Below are positions 11,845 through 22,846 of a stretch of DNA of 64,000 nt, piece after piece (the first letter of the stretch is position 1; every line of letters starts with the position of its first letter). Source of the stretch: Hofstenia miamia (Eukaryota > Xenacoelomorpha > Acoela); NCBI GenBank assembly GCA_004352715.1, contig SCFE01000083.1, positions 831,130 through 895,129 of the forward strand, written 5' to 3'. The position numbers and the translations under genes are program-made. Below the pieces are notes generated by a model. That model ran no database searches, was not told the DNA's origin, and saw only the letters and a list, made by a program, of their open reading frames with translations.

Positions 11845-12844
11845 NNNNNNNNNNNNNNNNNNNNNNNNNNNNNNNNNNNNNNNNNNNNNNNNNNNNNNNN
11901 NNNNNNNNNNNNNNNNNNNNNNNNNNNNNNNNNNNNNNNNNNNNNNNNNNNNNNNNNNNNNNNNNNNNNNNNNNNNNNNNNNNNNNNNNNNNNNNNNNNN
12001 NNNNNNNNNNNNNNNNNNNNNNNNNNNNNNNNNNNNNNNNNNNNNNNNNNNNNNNNNNNNNNNNNNNNNNNNNNNNNNNNNNNNNNNNNNNNNNNNNNNN
12101 NNNNNNNNNNNNNNNNNNNNNNNNNNNNNNNNNNNNNNNNNNNNNNNNNNNNNNNNNNNNNNNNNNNNNNNNNNNNNNNNNNNNNNNNNNNNNNNNNNNN
12201 NNNNNNNNNNNNNNNNNNNNNNNNNNNNNNNNNNNNNNNNNNNNNNNNNNNNNNNNNNNNNNNNNNNNNNNNNNNNNNNNNNNNNNNNNNNNNNNNNNNN
12301 NNNNNNNNNNNNNNNNNNNNNNNNNNNNNNNNNNNNNNNNNNNNNNNNNNNNNNNNNNNNNNNNNNNNNNNNNNNNNNNNNNNNNNNNNNNNNNNNNNNN
12401 NNNNNNNNNNNNNNNNNNNNNNNNNNNNNNNNNNNNNNNNNNNNNNNNNNNNNNNNNNNNNNNNNNNNNNNNNNNNNNNNNNNNNNNNNNNNNNNNNNNN
12501 NNNNNNNNNNNNNNNNNNNNNNNNNNNNNNNNNNNNNNNNNNNNNNNNNNNNNNNNNNNNNNNNNNNNNNNNNNNNNNNNNNNNNNNNNNNNNNNNNNNN
12601 NNNNNNNNNNNNNNNNNNNNNNNNNNNNNNNNNNNNNNNNNNNNNNNNNNNNNNNNNNNNNNNNNNNNNNNNNNNNNNNNNNNNNNNNNNNNNNNNNNNN
12701 NNNNNNNNNNNNNNNNNNNNNNNNNNNNNNNNNNNNNNNNNNNNNNNNNNNNNNNNNNNNNNNNNNNNNNNNNNNNNNNNNNNNNNNNNNNNNNNNNNNN
12801 NNNNNNNNNNNNNNNNNNNNNNNNNNNNNNNNNNNNNNNNNNNN
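11845..12844. other. Assembly gap, 1000 N
   Basis: Exactly 1000 N, between the Tc1 right end and a LINE 3' end. Confidence 1.
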
Positions 12845-13262
12845 AAATTAGTCAATAAACAAAATAAAAGAACGCACATAATTGAACCTATTAGGTATAA
12901 GAAGCGAATAATGAAAAAATCATTTCTAAACACAACTATAAATATATGGAATGAATTACCAAAATATATTAAACAAATAAGTAGATTAAAAACTTTAAAA
13001 TGGATATTAAAAAATATTTTTGCACTTATAATATAAAAAAACTGAAATGTCGAGGTTATAAATTTTATAATCCTGATTACTCAATTAATAGAAACTAGCA
13101 ATCGTCATAGCCCAAGTTAACCACTTTTTATTTGCAAATATTCGTTGTTTTCTTTTTTTGTTTAATTTTGTATTACTTTCTTGAAGCTTTCAGAATTTGT
13201 TATCAGTATTTCTATTTATTGTTAAAACAATTTCTGAATATAGATTTTTCTTCTTCTTCTTG
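12845..13262 (+). mobile_element. LINE ORF2 C-terminus, 3' UTR and (TTC)n tail
   Basis: The frame at 12845-13036 gives 'MKKSFLNTTINIWNELPKYI', the conserved end region of CR1-like ORF2. After a frameshift 'CRGYKFYNPDYSIN' follows (13047-13090), matching 'GYKVYNNDYTIS' at 28970 and 'GFKFYNNDYTII' at 34800. The 3' UTR is shared with 36080-36215, and both end in a TTCTTCTTCTT run (13248-13262). LINE 3' microsatellite tails are typical of CR1-type elements. Confidence 0.7.
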
Positions 13263-13313
13263 GAAATCCAAAATATATTGGCATTCTCTCCAATGCTATG
13301 CTTTAGAAACTCT

Positions 13314-13419
13314 AACAAGATCAGATTTATTTTTAAAAATTTTCAATCTCTATACGATTTTAAAATAACAAGATCAGATTTATTTTTAAAAATTTTCAAT
13401 CTCTATATGATTTTAAAAC
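13314..13419. repeat. Two-copy 53-bp tandem repeat
   Basis: The unit beginning AACAAGATCAGATTTATTTT occurs at 13314 and 13367 with one base difference. The short open frames over it are repeat products. The rest of 13263-14100 is AT-rich with nothing recognisable. Confidence 0.8.
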
Positions 13420-14107
13420 ATTTATTAGGGAAATTGAGTTAAAATCCGGTTTTTCTAATTGCATATTGCGAGATATAAATTTTATATTTGAATACAATGA
13501 GTAAATCGCCTTGAAGAAGTATTTAGTTCATTTTATCTGCTTCTGATTATTGCAATTTAAGCTATTTATTTCTGTATTTAGAAAATGTTCCTAAGTTGTT
13601 TAATACCTAATGTACAAAATGTGGTTTAAATCATTTAACGATTGCTGCTGTGTTTTTATAATCTCATAAACAATTACAAGTATATTTTAATTAAATTTAG
13701 TTTTAAGTACTATACGTATGCTTAAATTTATTTTATATAGCTTTGTTGATATTCATTTTCAATTTAAAAATTTACTTCTTTTCATGCAAACTGTGTACGA
13801 CTATGTGTTTTGTAAAATCAATCAATTTAATCATTTTGCGTCAATGTATTTTTTTATGAAAATGTGTTAGTCTCTTTGTAAATAAAAATGTTTTGCGAGT
13901 TTCATGACATCTAATTGATTCGTTTCTGAGATGGCGTTATGTATTCATTTGCGATTATCAAAATTTACTCATTGACTGAAGAAAAATGTGAATGTTAACG
14001 TTTTCTCAATAATTATAAAGTATTTATTTTAAATTAATAAACTATTAAGCAATTGCAAGTACTTTAACAATCATTGCTTTGTAGAGTGTCTTAAAATTTA
14101 TATTTAA

Positions 14108-14400
14108 TTTCAATATCCCAAAGGCAACTAATTTTTTCGAAAAGGCAAAACAAATAAACAAAAAGAAAATTAAATATCCCAAAAGCAAATAATTTTTTTC
14201 GAAAAAGCAGAACAAATCACCAAAAGAAAAAATAAATATCCCAAAGGCAAATAATTTTTTTCAAAAAGAAAAAACAAATCACCAAACGGAAAATTGAATA
14301 TCCCAAAGTCAAATACTTTTTTCGAAAAGACAAAACAAATCACCAAAAGGAAAATTAAATATCCCAAAGGCAAATAATTTTTTTCGAAAAGGCAAAACAT
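14108..14400. repeat. ~60-bp minisatellite, about five copies
   Basis: The unit contains AATATCCCAAAGGCAAATAA followed by TTTTTTTCGAAAAGGCAAAA and AAATCACCAAAAGGAAAATT. The matching inverted sequence at 9015-9105, 16810-16905 and 17310-17405 has only about 1.6 copies, so the array expanded here. The minus-strand open frame at 14170-14484 simply reads the array, repeating 'FEKNYLPLGYL'. Confidence 0.8.
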
Positions 14401-14754
14401 ATCATTAGAGTATTTTATATTAACCTGTGAATAAATGTATATAGTTATTTTATCCCTAATTATATTATTATACATAACATGCATCCATTATCTAATATTA
14501 CACTTATTTAACTTATTTGATGAGATGTATCTCTAGAAATCTACCATTAATAAAACACGTACAAATCATTTCTACATTCTCATTGTATAATATTTTTAAT
14601 GATGTATTATTAATTTTTAAAACCAGCGATTACTTTATTTCATTCATCACCCCCTCATGCCTGTAATACAATGCGTTTGCAATAGCACTGTTCCTAATTC
14701 CCATGTCATTGTTGAGGACAAGTTTTTTAATGTAAGTCGCAAAAGTAAAAAAAA

Positions 14755-14980
14755 ATTCAGAAAAGAAAGAGTTGATGACTGTGCGACAAAAACTTCGCAA
14801 GGCTTCTCGTGACGGCCCCCAGTCACTCTTGTTATGTAAATGACTAACTGTTTTTTGTTATCAACTTCATAGTTAATAAGTTTATAAAGCTGTTTTCATA
14901 TAGTCAATTATGTATGCCAACCATATCTGTAATAAATGAAGTTCAAAGATTTGTGCCAATTTTTAGTGATCACCCGTTAT
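14755..14980 (+). mobile_element. Truncated DD37E mariner end, palindrome left arm
   Basis: The sequence encodes the transposase C-terminus 'LMTVRQKLRKASRDG' and ends in the TIR ...TTTTTAGTGATCACCCGT followed by TA. It is the terminal part of the element seen at 17632-18884, with the rest deleted. Confidence 0.65.
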
Positions 14981-16231
14981 TACACTTATTTAACTTAGTG
15001 ATGAGATGTATCTATAGAAATCTACCATTAATGAAACACGTACAAATCATTTCTACATTCTCATTGTATAATAAATCGTATTATTAAATTTACTAAACTA
15101 GCGATTACTTTATTTCAATAATCCTTCCCTCATGCTAAAGTTGCATGTCAATTGCATGTTAAATTAATAGCTAGGTAAAACATTGACATTTATCAGTTTA
15201 GAGAATACTATAGATTTTTACCTATTTGCAAAGACGTAGGAGTTTAAATTTTTTATATTAAAACTAATGTTTATGAAATGTAATAATTTATCAAACATAT
15301 TAACATAAAACTAGTACATGTATTACATTTGAAAAAATTGTTTAAACTTAAATTTCATAAGTGTCTTTGATATTAAGAGTTAAATAAATAACCGGTATAT
15401 GAATTTTCCACGTTTGTAGACTTACATTTTTTCCGACGTTTTTTCACTTTTGTGACTTACGTTCCTTTTCTGATGTCTTTTCACGTTTTTGACTTACATT
15501 TCTTTTCTGACATTTTTTTTACTTTTGCGACTAATATTAAAAAACTTTTCCTCAACGATGACATGGGGATTGGGAACAGTGCTATTGCCTAACGTATTGT
15601 ATTACAGTTTAGTAAATAGAAAATGTATAGTTTTGCTTTCACTCTTTTTCTACATGTACTAGTTTTCTGTTAATATGTTTGATAAATTATTACATTTCAT
15701 AAACATTAGTTTTAATATAAAAAATTTAAACTCCTACGTCTTCTTTGCAAATAGGTAAAAATCTATAGTATTCTCTGAACTGATAAATGTCAATGTTTTA
15801 CCTAGCTATTAATTTAACATGCAATTGACATGCAACTTTTCACATNTAAATAGAAAATGTATAGTTTTGCTTTCACTCTTTTTCTACATGTACTAGTTTT
15901 ATGTTAATATGTTTGATAAATTATTACATTTCATAAACATTAGTTTTAATATAAAAAATTTAAACTCCTACGTCTTCTTTGCAAATAGGTAAAAATCTAT
16001 AGTATTCTCTAAACTGATAAATGTCAATGTTTTACCTAGCTATTAATTTAACATGCAATTGACATGCAACTTTAGCATGAGGGAAGGATTATTGAAATAA
16101 AGTAATCGCTAGTTTAGTAAATTTAATAATACGATTTATTATACAATGAGAATGTAGAAATGATTTGTACGTGTTTCATTAATGGTAGATTTCTAGAGAT
16201 ACATCTCATCACTAAGTTAAATAAGTGTAAT

Positions 16232-16450
16232 AACGGGTGATCACTAAAAATTGGCACAAATCTTTGAACTTCATTTATTACAGATATAGTTGTCATACAT
16301 AATCGACTATATGAAAACAGCTTTATAAAATTATTAACTATGAAGTTGATAACAAAAAACAGTTAGTCATTTACATAACAAGAGTGACTGGGGGCCGTCA
16401 CGAGAAGCCTTACGAAGTTTTTGTCGCACAGTCATCAACTCTTTCTTTTC
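16232..16450 (-). mobile_element. Truncated DD37E mariner end, palindrome right arm
   Basis: Starts after TA with ACGGGTGATCACTAAAAATT and runs to the transposase C-terminal codons. It is the mirror of 14755-14980. A fused minus-strand open frame (16367-16552) mixes these codons with minisatellite sequence and is not a gene. Confidence 0.65.
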
Positions 16451-16947
16451 TGATTTTTTTTTACTTTTGCGACTTACATTAAAAAACTTGTCCTCAACAA
16501 TGACATGGGAATTAGGAATAGTGCTATTGCAAACGCATTGTATTACAGGCATGAGGGGGTGATGAATGAAATAAAGTAATCGCTGGTTTTAAAAATTAAT
16601 AATACATCATTAAAAATATTATACAATGAGAATGTAGAAATGATTTGTACGTGTTTTATTAATGGTAGATTTCTAGAGATACATCTCATCAAATAAGTTA
16701 AATAAGTGTAATATTAGATAATGGATGCATGTTATGTATAATAATATAATTAGGGATAAAATAACTATATACATTTATTCACAGGTTAATATAAAATACT
16801 CTAATGATATGTTTTGCCTTTTCGAAAAAAATTATTTGCCTTTGGGATATTTAATTTTCCTTTTGGTGATTTGTTTTGTCTTTTTGAAAAAAATTATTTA
16901 AAAATTTAATTATTCTTAACTCAAAATTCAATATTACCTGTATTTGN

Positions 16948-17631
16948 TAAACTCCTACGTCTTCTTTGCAAATAGGTAAAAATCTATAGTATTCTCTAAA
17001 CTGATAAATGTCAATGTTTTACCTAGCTATTAATTTAACATGCAATTGACATGCAACTTTAGCATGAGGGAAGGACTATTGAAATAAAGTAATCGCTAGT
17101 TTATTAAATTTAATAATACGATTTATTATACAATGAGAATGTAGAAATGATTTGTACGTGTTTTATTAATGGTAGATTTCTAGAGATACATCTCATCAAA
17201 TAAGATAAATAAGTGTAATATTAGATAATGGATGCATGTTATGTATAATAATATAATTAGGGATAAAATAACTATATACATTTATTCACAGGTTAATATA
17301 AAATACTCTAACGATATGTTTAGCCTTTTCGAAAAAAATTATTTGCCTTTAGGATATTTAATTTTCCTTTTGGTGATTTGTTTTGTCTTTTTGAAAAAAA
17401 TTATTTAAAAATTTAATTATTCTTAACTCAAAATTCAATATTACCTGTATTTGAGAAACCTTACCTCTATATAAACATAATTTAAGAAACAGCATGAATA
17501 CATGCAAGACATTTAAAAAATGGATTTTCATTAAAGCAACAAAACATTCTTTATTCTACTTTCTAGGACTAACAATAATGTTACTTATATCCGGCATCGA
17601 GATTAATCCCGGGCCTTCCAATGCATTCAAC
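16948..17631 (+). repeat. Second copy of the LINE 5' region and 2A-like leader
   Basis: Matches 8645-9328 at a constant offset of 8303, apparently base for base, including the ATG at 17494 and the NPGP codons at 17578-17616. It begins directly after the single N at 16947 and breaks where the DD37E mariner begins. Such identity beside an N suggests a recent duplication or an assembly duplicate. Confidence 0.8.
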
Positions 17632-18884
17632 TTATTAACTATGAAGTTGATAACAAAAAACAGTTAGTCATTTACATAACAAGAGTGACTGGGGCCGTCA
17701 CGAGAAGCCTTACGAAGTTTTTGTCCCACAGTCATCAACTCTTTCTTCAAAGGCTCCATGCCGAACTCATTAATGCATTTTTTGATTCTCTGCTTCAATG
17801 CACGTTCAGATTTTGCGGTCCAACCATTCGCATAAACTGCAGCCTTCAGCTGACCCCAAAAGTTCTCGATGGGTCGAAGTTGAGGAACATTCGGTGGATT
17901 GATATCTTGTGGCACAAAATTGACGTCCAATGTCTTCAGAAGTTCTTGTGTCGGTTTTGTGTAATGCGCAGACACTAAGTCTGGCCAAAAGACGTAGTTT
18001 CCGTCTTTATGTTTTTCCTGAAGGAAAGGTACCAATCGTCTCTTCACACACTCTTCTTGGTACATTTTGCCATCAAGACTTCCTCAATGAGGACAAAAAA
18101 ATGGTTCGGAAATCCCTTCAGTGGAGATGGCCAGCCATACTATAATTTTAGGCTCGAATTTCTTCTTAAAATGAAATTTCACAGTCACAGGCGTTGAACC
18201 TTTGTTTAATGTAAAATACCCAGCGTTTCCGGGAATGCTATCATGGTGAAGGGTGAAATAGGACTCATCATCCATGAAAATCGCAAAATCACTGCTTTTC
18301 CGTTCATTTTTCTGCAGTTGCACTTGGCGCGGATTTCTTGTTCATCTGACATGTGAGGGGCTTTTTAGCGTTTAAAATGCTTCACCCCTTCTGACTGCAT
18401 AATTTTCACGACATAACTTTGACTTACCCCATACTTGGGGGCCATTTGATGGGTCGACACGCCGACACGGTTGATTGCGCCACAAACCATCTTCCGTCGT
18501 TTTGTGTCCGTCATCTTCAACCGTTTTCTTCCAGAACCAGGCTTTCTTTCAACACTTGCGCCTTTCTGGAGCTTCGCGAGAACTCGGTAAGAAGTACACT
18601 TCACAATACCAATGTCCTCAAGCTTCTTCACAATGCATGACTTCGTCTTATCTCAATGCTTCAGATAGACAGTTTCTTGCACTTTGGAAAATCTCTTCAT
18701 CTCATAAAATGAAGGCAAAATTCAAATTTAGAGAAAACCACGTGATTTTCGAATGCGGCAATATCACGTGATGCTTTGACCTTGCTACTAAGAGTCATAG
18801 CACGCTGATAAAGCCTTTTATGTTTGAAATACAAGGCTTTCAATTTTGTGCCAATTTTTAGTCATCACCCGTTATTCGATAATT
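17632..18884 (-). mobile_element. DD37E mariner/Tc1-type transposon, broken transposase
   Basis: Three minus-strand frames make one transposase. 18631-18365 is a helix-turn-helix region ('KPGSGRKRLKMT', 'VGVSTHQMAPKYGVSQSYV'). 18323-18084 has the first catalytic Asp in 'FAIFMDDESYFTL' and 'PKIIVWLAIS'. 18065-17664 has 'VFWPDLVSAHYTKPTQELL' and 'VPQLRPIENFWGQLK'. There are 37 residues between the second Asp and the Glu, the DD37E signature. The upstream end carries the TIR TTTGTGCCAATTTTTAGTCA then CACCCGT-TA (18847-18874). The downstream end is cut off at 17632, lacking the matching TIR seen at 16232. Frameshifts make this copy inactive. Confidence 0.85.
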
Positions 18885-18885
18885 N

Positions 18886-19523
18886 TGAAGGGTGAAATAG
18901 GACTCATCATCCATGAAAATCGCAAAATCACTGCTTTTCCGTTCATTTTTCTGCAGTTGCACTTGGCGCGGATTTCTTGTTCATCTGACATGTGAGGGGC
19001 TTTTTAGCGTTTAAAATGCTTCACCCCTTCTGACTGCATAATTTTCACGACATAACTTTGACTTACCCCATACTTGGGGGCCATTTGATGGGTCGACACG
19101 CCGACACGGTTGATTGCGCCACAAACCATCTTCCGTCGTTTTGTGTCCGTCATCTTCAACCGTTTTCTTCCAGAACCAGGCTTTCTTTCAACACTTGCGC
19201 CTTTCTGGAGCTTCGCGAGAACTCGGTAAGAAGTACACTTCACAATACCAATGTCCTCAAGCTTCTTCACAATGCATGACTTCGTCTTATCTCAATGCTT
19301 CAGATAGACAGTTTCTTGCACTTTGGAAAATCTCTTCATCTCATAAAATGAAGGCAAAATTCAAATTTAGAGAAAACCACGTGATTTTCGAATGCGGCAA
19401 TATCACGTGATGCTTTGACCTTGCTACTAAGAGTCATAGCACGCTGATAAAGCCTTTTATGTTTGAAATACAAGGCTTTCAATTTTGTGCCAATTTTTAG
19501 TCATCACCCGTTATTCGATAATT
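18886..19523 (-). repeat. Duplicate of the DD37E transposase 5' part
   Basis: Repeats 18247-18884 with offset 639, starting exactly after the single N at 18885. The same HTH frame reappears at 19270-19004. It is best read as overlapping contig ends left in tandem. Confidence 0.85.
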
Positions 19524-19524
19524 G

Positions 19525-20861
19525 ATGCATGTTATGTAAGTCACAAACATGAAAAAACGTCTGAAAGAAATGTAAGTCATAAAGGTGAAAAAACGTCATA
19601 AAAGAAATGTCAGTGACAAACATGGAAAAATTTTGGAAAAGAAATGTAAGTCACAACTGTGAAAAACGTTGGAAAAGTCTAAAAACGTTGAAGAGTCATA
19701 GGCCATGTAAACATAATTGTATAAATTGGGAAAAACATGTAATAATAGAGATTGTTTTCCAACTTGTGGAAAATTCTAGTTTTATATGATTTGAAAGTGT
19801 TTTATTTAATTGTTATAATTGTAAAGGAATTTCATGCTTGGTAGATAATAATCTTTACGATTGGATACATTTTTGACATTTGAACAATAGTATATAGATA
19901 AAACCACGTAATATTGACATTGTCTATGAAAGCATGCCACTTTATACATAGAGTGGATTAAAGGAATTTCATATTGACGAAAGAACTACCCATAAAGATT
20001 TCAAACTTTTTGGTAAGCTATTTTTATAATTAAATCTCAGATATTGTTTTGATTCTTAACACTTTTTGCAATATTATCTCTAGTTAGTTTTACAGATATT
20101 TCTTTTAAAACATAATCAATTTTATTTTAATGAATTGCGGCAATTTGCAGTCAGAAGTTAAATTAATTATATACTTTATCATAAATAGAAACGTCGTTTT
20201 TTTGTTAATACATATTTTTAATTGAATTTATTTAAGCTTTTAATTGTCATGTGTTTTATACTGTGATCTATCACCTCATTTGACTTATTAATCATTCATT
20301 TAGATACGACCATGTGAAATTCATAATGTGCAAATACACATCATTGTGTTTGTTTCCTACAGCATTCAGATCCCAGCATGAAGGTTTGACGAATATTATC
20401 ATTGTTCATTGAACTGTAGATGAAATTCCCTATATTAACTTTATCACTTAGTAGTGCATTTTATATTTTCTTTATAAATAAATTTATTTTTTATAAATGT
20501 TCGTTTTCTCTGTATGGTTTGAATATGCATCTGTGAAAGCATGTATTTATATTTATTTTAAAAATTATTTATTTAATGTCTATAAAAAATGTTACATTTT
20601 GAACAATAGACTGCAAACAATTCTAATCTAATGGGATTTTTGAAAATTCCTCAACCTCTAAAAAAATTTGTTACATTTTATACAATAGACTACAAACAAA
20701 TGTATTTGCCAACAAATATTATAACAAAAGAGAATATGTTCCAATGACGTCAGAGATACACAGACAGCTAAAGTACACAATTACATCATATCCATGACAG
20801 GCATGCCCACCAAGGTCAAAGGTCAAAAATATAAACGGGGTTGCCTCGGATTTATACTACT
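19525..20861 (-). repeat. Right terminal inverted repeat arm
   Basis: Reverse-complement match of the left arm, ending in TTTATACTACT at 20861. The minisatellite is at 19535-19690. The sequence between the arms differs, so homology is confined to the arms. Confidence 0.75.
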
Positions 20862-21440
20862 CTCAGGCTTAATCCTAACAAATAAAGTGGATCCTCTATA
20901 ATGCCTATTGGGCACTTAAGATCACTGCAGGTATTATATCAGTCTCCTAAAATATATTTAACGACTGCGTAAAAATTAATTACTTTCCGGATTACCTGAA
21001 ACTTGCTGATATCACTCCTTTTTTTAAGAAAAACGATCAGTCGCATGCTAAAAATTGCGGAAAATATCAATGACTTCTCCAATAAGCAAAGTACTTGAGC
21101 GATTATTACAGGATCAAATAATGAAACACCTAAATAATTACAATCTACTGTCAAATGCTCAATTTGGATTTCGTAAGCATTTTTCAACTAGTGAGGCTAC
21201 AGAAAAATTGGGAGATCATCACTAGATGCAAATAAATTCGTAGCTATATTGGATCTTTCTAAAGCCTTCTTTCAATTCCATTGATCACAACATACTAATA
21301 ATAAATTAGCCTATATGGGATTTTCTAGCAATATCAGAATCATTAACAATGTTGTCACTCGGAACAACTTTAGGTCCACTTTTCAATATATATGCAACAA
21401 ATTTTATCTGAACATGCATAAGTTACTCATAAAGATAAGA
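20862..21440 (+). mobile_element. LINE RT N-terminal part, right half of the split LINE
   Basis: After the target duplication the LINE resumes: 'IFNDCVKINYFPDYLKLADI' and 'TPFFKKNDQSHAKN' (20950-21060), then in shifted frames 'PISKVLERLLQDQIMKHLNN' and 'LSNAQFGFRKHFST' (21075-21190). These are the first RT blocks of CR1-type ORF2. The copy decays near 21300 and meets the tail of the opposite-strand LINE near 21430. Confidence 0.75.
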
Positions 21441-21697
21441 TAAGTTATTCTTTATTCAGATATTTTCAATTACAAGTCTGGTTATTATCTGAATAACTAC
21501 AATATCTGTTTTGTTCAGGCTATGGAAATTAGTTGCGCGTTATTGTATAATCTTTATTGTAAAATTTGAATCCTAGCCATGATTTACCTAAAATGATTTT
21601 TCTTTTAACATAAACTTTTCCAATTTTTTTTGAACTTAATTGCACTGTTAATCATTTTAATTTCATTTGGTAATCGTTCCAATTGCGAATTGCAAAA

Positions 21698-22840
21698 TTA
21701 ATAAGACTGCTGCTTGATTTTTTTACGAAATGTAATGCTAGTATAATGATCTGTTCTTATATTGCGCTTATGACAAAAGTTTGGAAATGATATTGAATTA
21801 TAAGGAGGTAATTGATTTGTTATTTTAAAAAACTTAATCAAAATATTAAAAACAAAAAGTTGATTAGGAAACAGCATGGATGACAAAATGTAATTTCTTG
21901 TTTTGGAGGAGCTTCTCTGTCAAACATTCAATGTCCATTTTAACTGTATTGTAAGTTTTTTTACTAATGATTCATTTAAATTTGAAAAAAGCGCATTGCA
22001 TAATTAAGATTACTCATTACTAAAGCATAAAATAATTGAATCATATTGGCAGAGGGTAAATGTTCAGCTACGAGCGATATTGTTTTAATACTCCTTGCCA
22101 TGCGCTTTAAAATTTCTTTTACTTCCAGCTTGTACGTTAAGTTTGAGTCAATAGTTATGCCTAGCTATTTAAAAGATTCTTTAGGGGATATTGAGGCTTT
22201 ATTAAAAGTAAGTGAAAAATTTGATAGTAATACATTTTTTCCCTGAGGATTCCGGATGCAAAATTCAGTTTTTTCACAGTTGTTTAATTTGTGCATGTTA
22301 AAACATTTACCCAATTTTTCACAATTTTGTTCTACATAATTTATTGCTTGATTTAAGGATGTATTTCCAATAAAAATGCATGTATCATCGGCGTATTGAA
22401 TCAATAGACAATTTGTATGTTGCTGCATGTCGTTTACATATACTTAAAGCGTAGCGGTCCACGAATGGAACCTTGTGGTTCTCCGTTTTTTATAGATAGC
22501 CAATTAGAGAAAGTATTATTTAATTTGACGCAGTGAACTCTGTTGGTTAGGTAACTAAATATTAATTTAACGCTACTTTCAGATAATCCTAGCTTTTCTA
22601 ATTTCATATATAAGATATCGTGATTAATAGTCAAAAGCTTTTGAAAGATCGAGACAGGCCACTGCAACAAATTGGTCAGAGTCAAGAGATGATCGCCAAT
22701 TTTCGGTAGTATACAAAACAGTATCATCAGTTGAAAAATTCTTCCGGAAACCAAATTGTGTTTTTGACACTAATTGGTGTTTTGAAAGGTGGTCACTAAT
22801 TTGATTATGTAAAAGTCGTTCAGGAATTCTACTTGTTGGC
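21698..22840 (-). pseudogene. LINE RT core and C-terminus
   Basis: Frames on the minus strand give 'SRIPERLLHNQISDHLSKHQ' and 'LVSKTQFGFRKNFS' (22840-22740), 'FVAVACLDLSKAF' (about 22680-22640), 'LSESSVKLIFSYLTNRVHCV', 'WLSIKNGEPQGSIRGPL' (22500-22450) and 'CLLIQYADDTCIFIGNTSLN' (22420-22360). YADD is the RT catalytic box. The C-terminal part 'SFPNFCHKRNIRTDHYTS' is at 21800-21730. Two frameshifts and internal stops are present. Confidence 0.8.
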
Positions 22841-22846
22841 GAAGTA

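Larger units (their letters stand above)
14260..16946. repeat. ~2.7 kb imperfect palindrome
   Basis: The left arm (about 14340-15325) is the reverse complement of the right arm (about 15885-16900). Paired positions sum to about 31208 throughout: 14623 with 16586, 14971 with 16239, 15311 with 15896. Each arm carries LINE 5'-region sequence and a truncated DD37E mariner end. The spacer holds the TIR minisatellite and a duplicated block joined at the single N at 15846 (15613-15839 repeated at 15847-16073). Confidence 0.8.
5236..20861. mobile_element. 15.6 kb long-TIR (foldback or Polinton-like) composite element
   Basis: The left end AGTAGTATAAA and right end TTTATACTACT are inverted copies. 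The inverted homology then runs for well over a kilobase (left 5236-7640, right 19525-20861). It is flanked by CTCAAG/CTCAGG and sits inside a LINE whose halves are at 4740-5235 and 20862-21440. Known families with 6-bp duplications, long TIRs, AG...CT ends and about this length are Polintons/Mavericks, but no polymerase, integrase or capsid gene is visible. Foldback elements with minisatellite-containing arms are the other fit. The interior is a mosaic of LINE, Tc1 and mariner pieces with two 1-kb gaps and single-N joins, so the internal order may be partly an assembly product. The boundary evidence is stronger than the class assignment. Confidence 0.6.

Noticed and set aside
14170-14484. 104-codon minus-strand frame with repeating hydrophobic peptide
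   Set aside because: It reads the 60-bp minisatellite; sister copies with fewer units have no such frame.
18419-18771. + strand frames over the mariner, repeated at 19058-19410
   Set aside because: They are antisense to the DD37E transposase HTH domain and duplicated with it.
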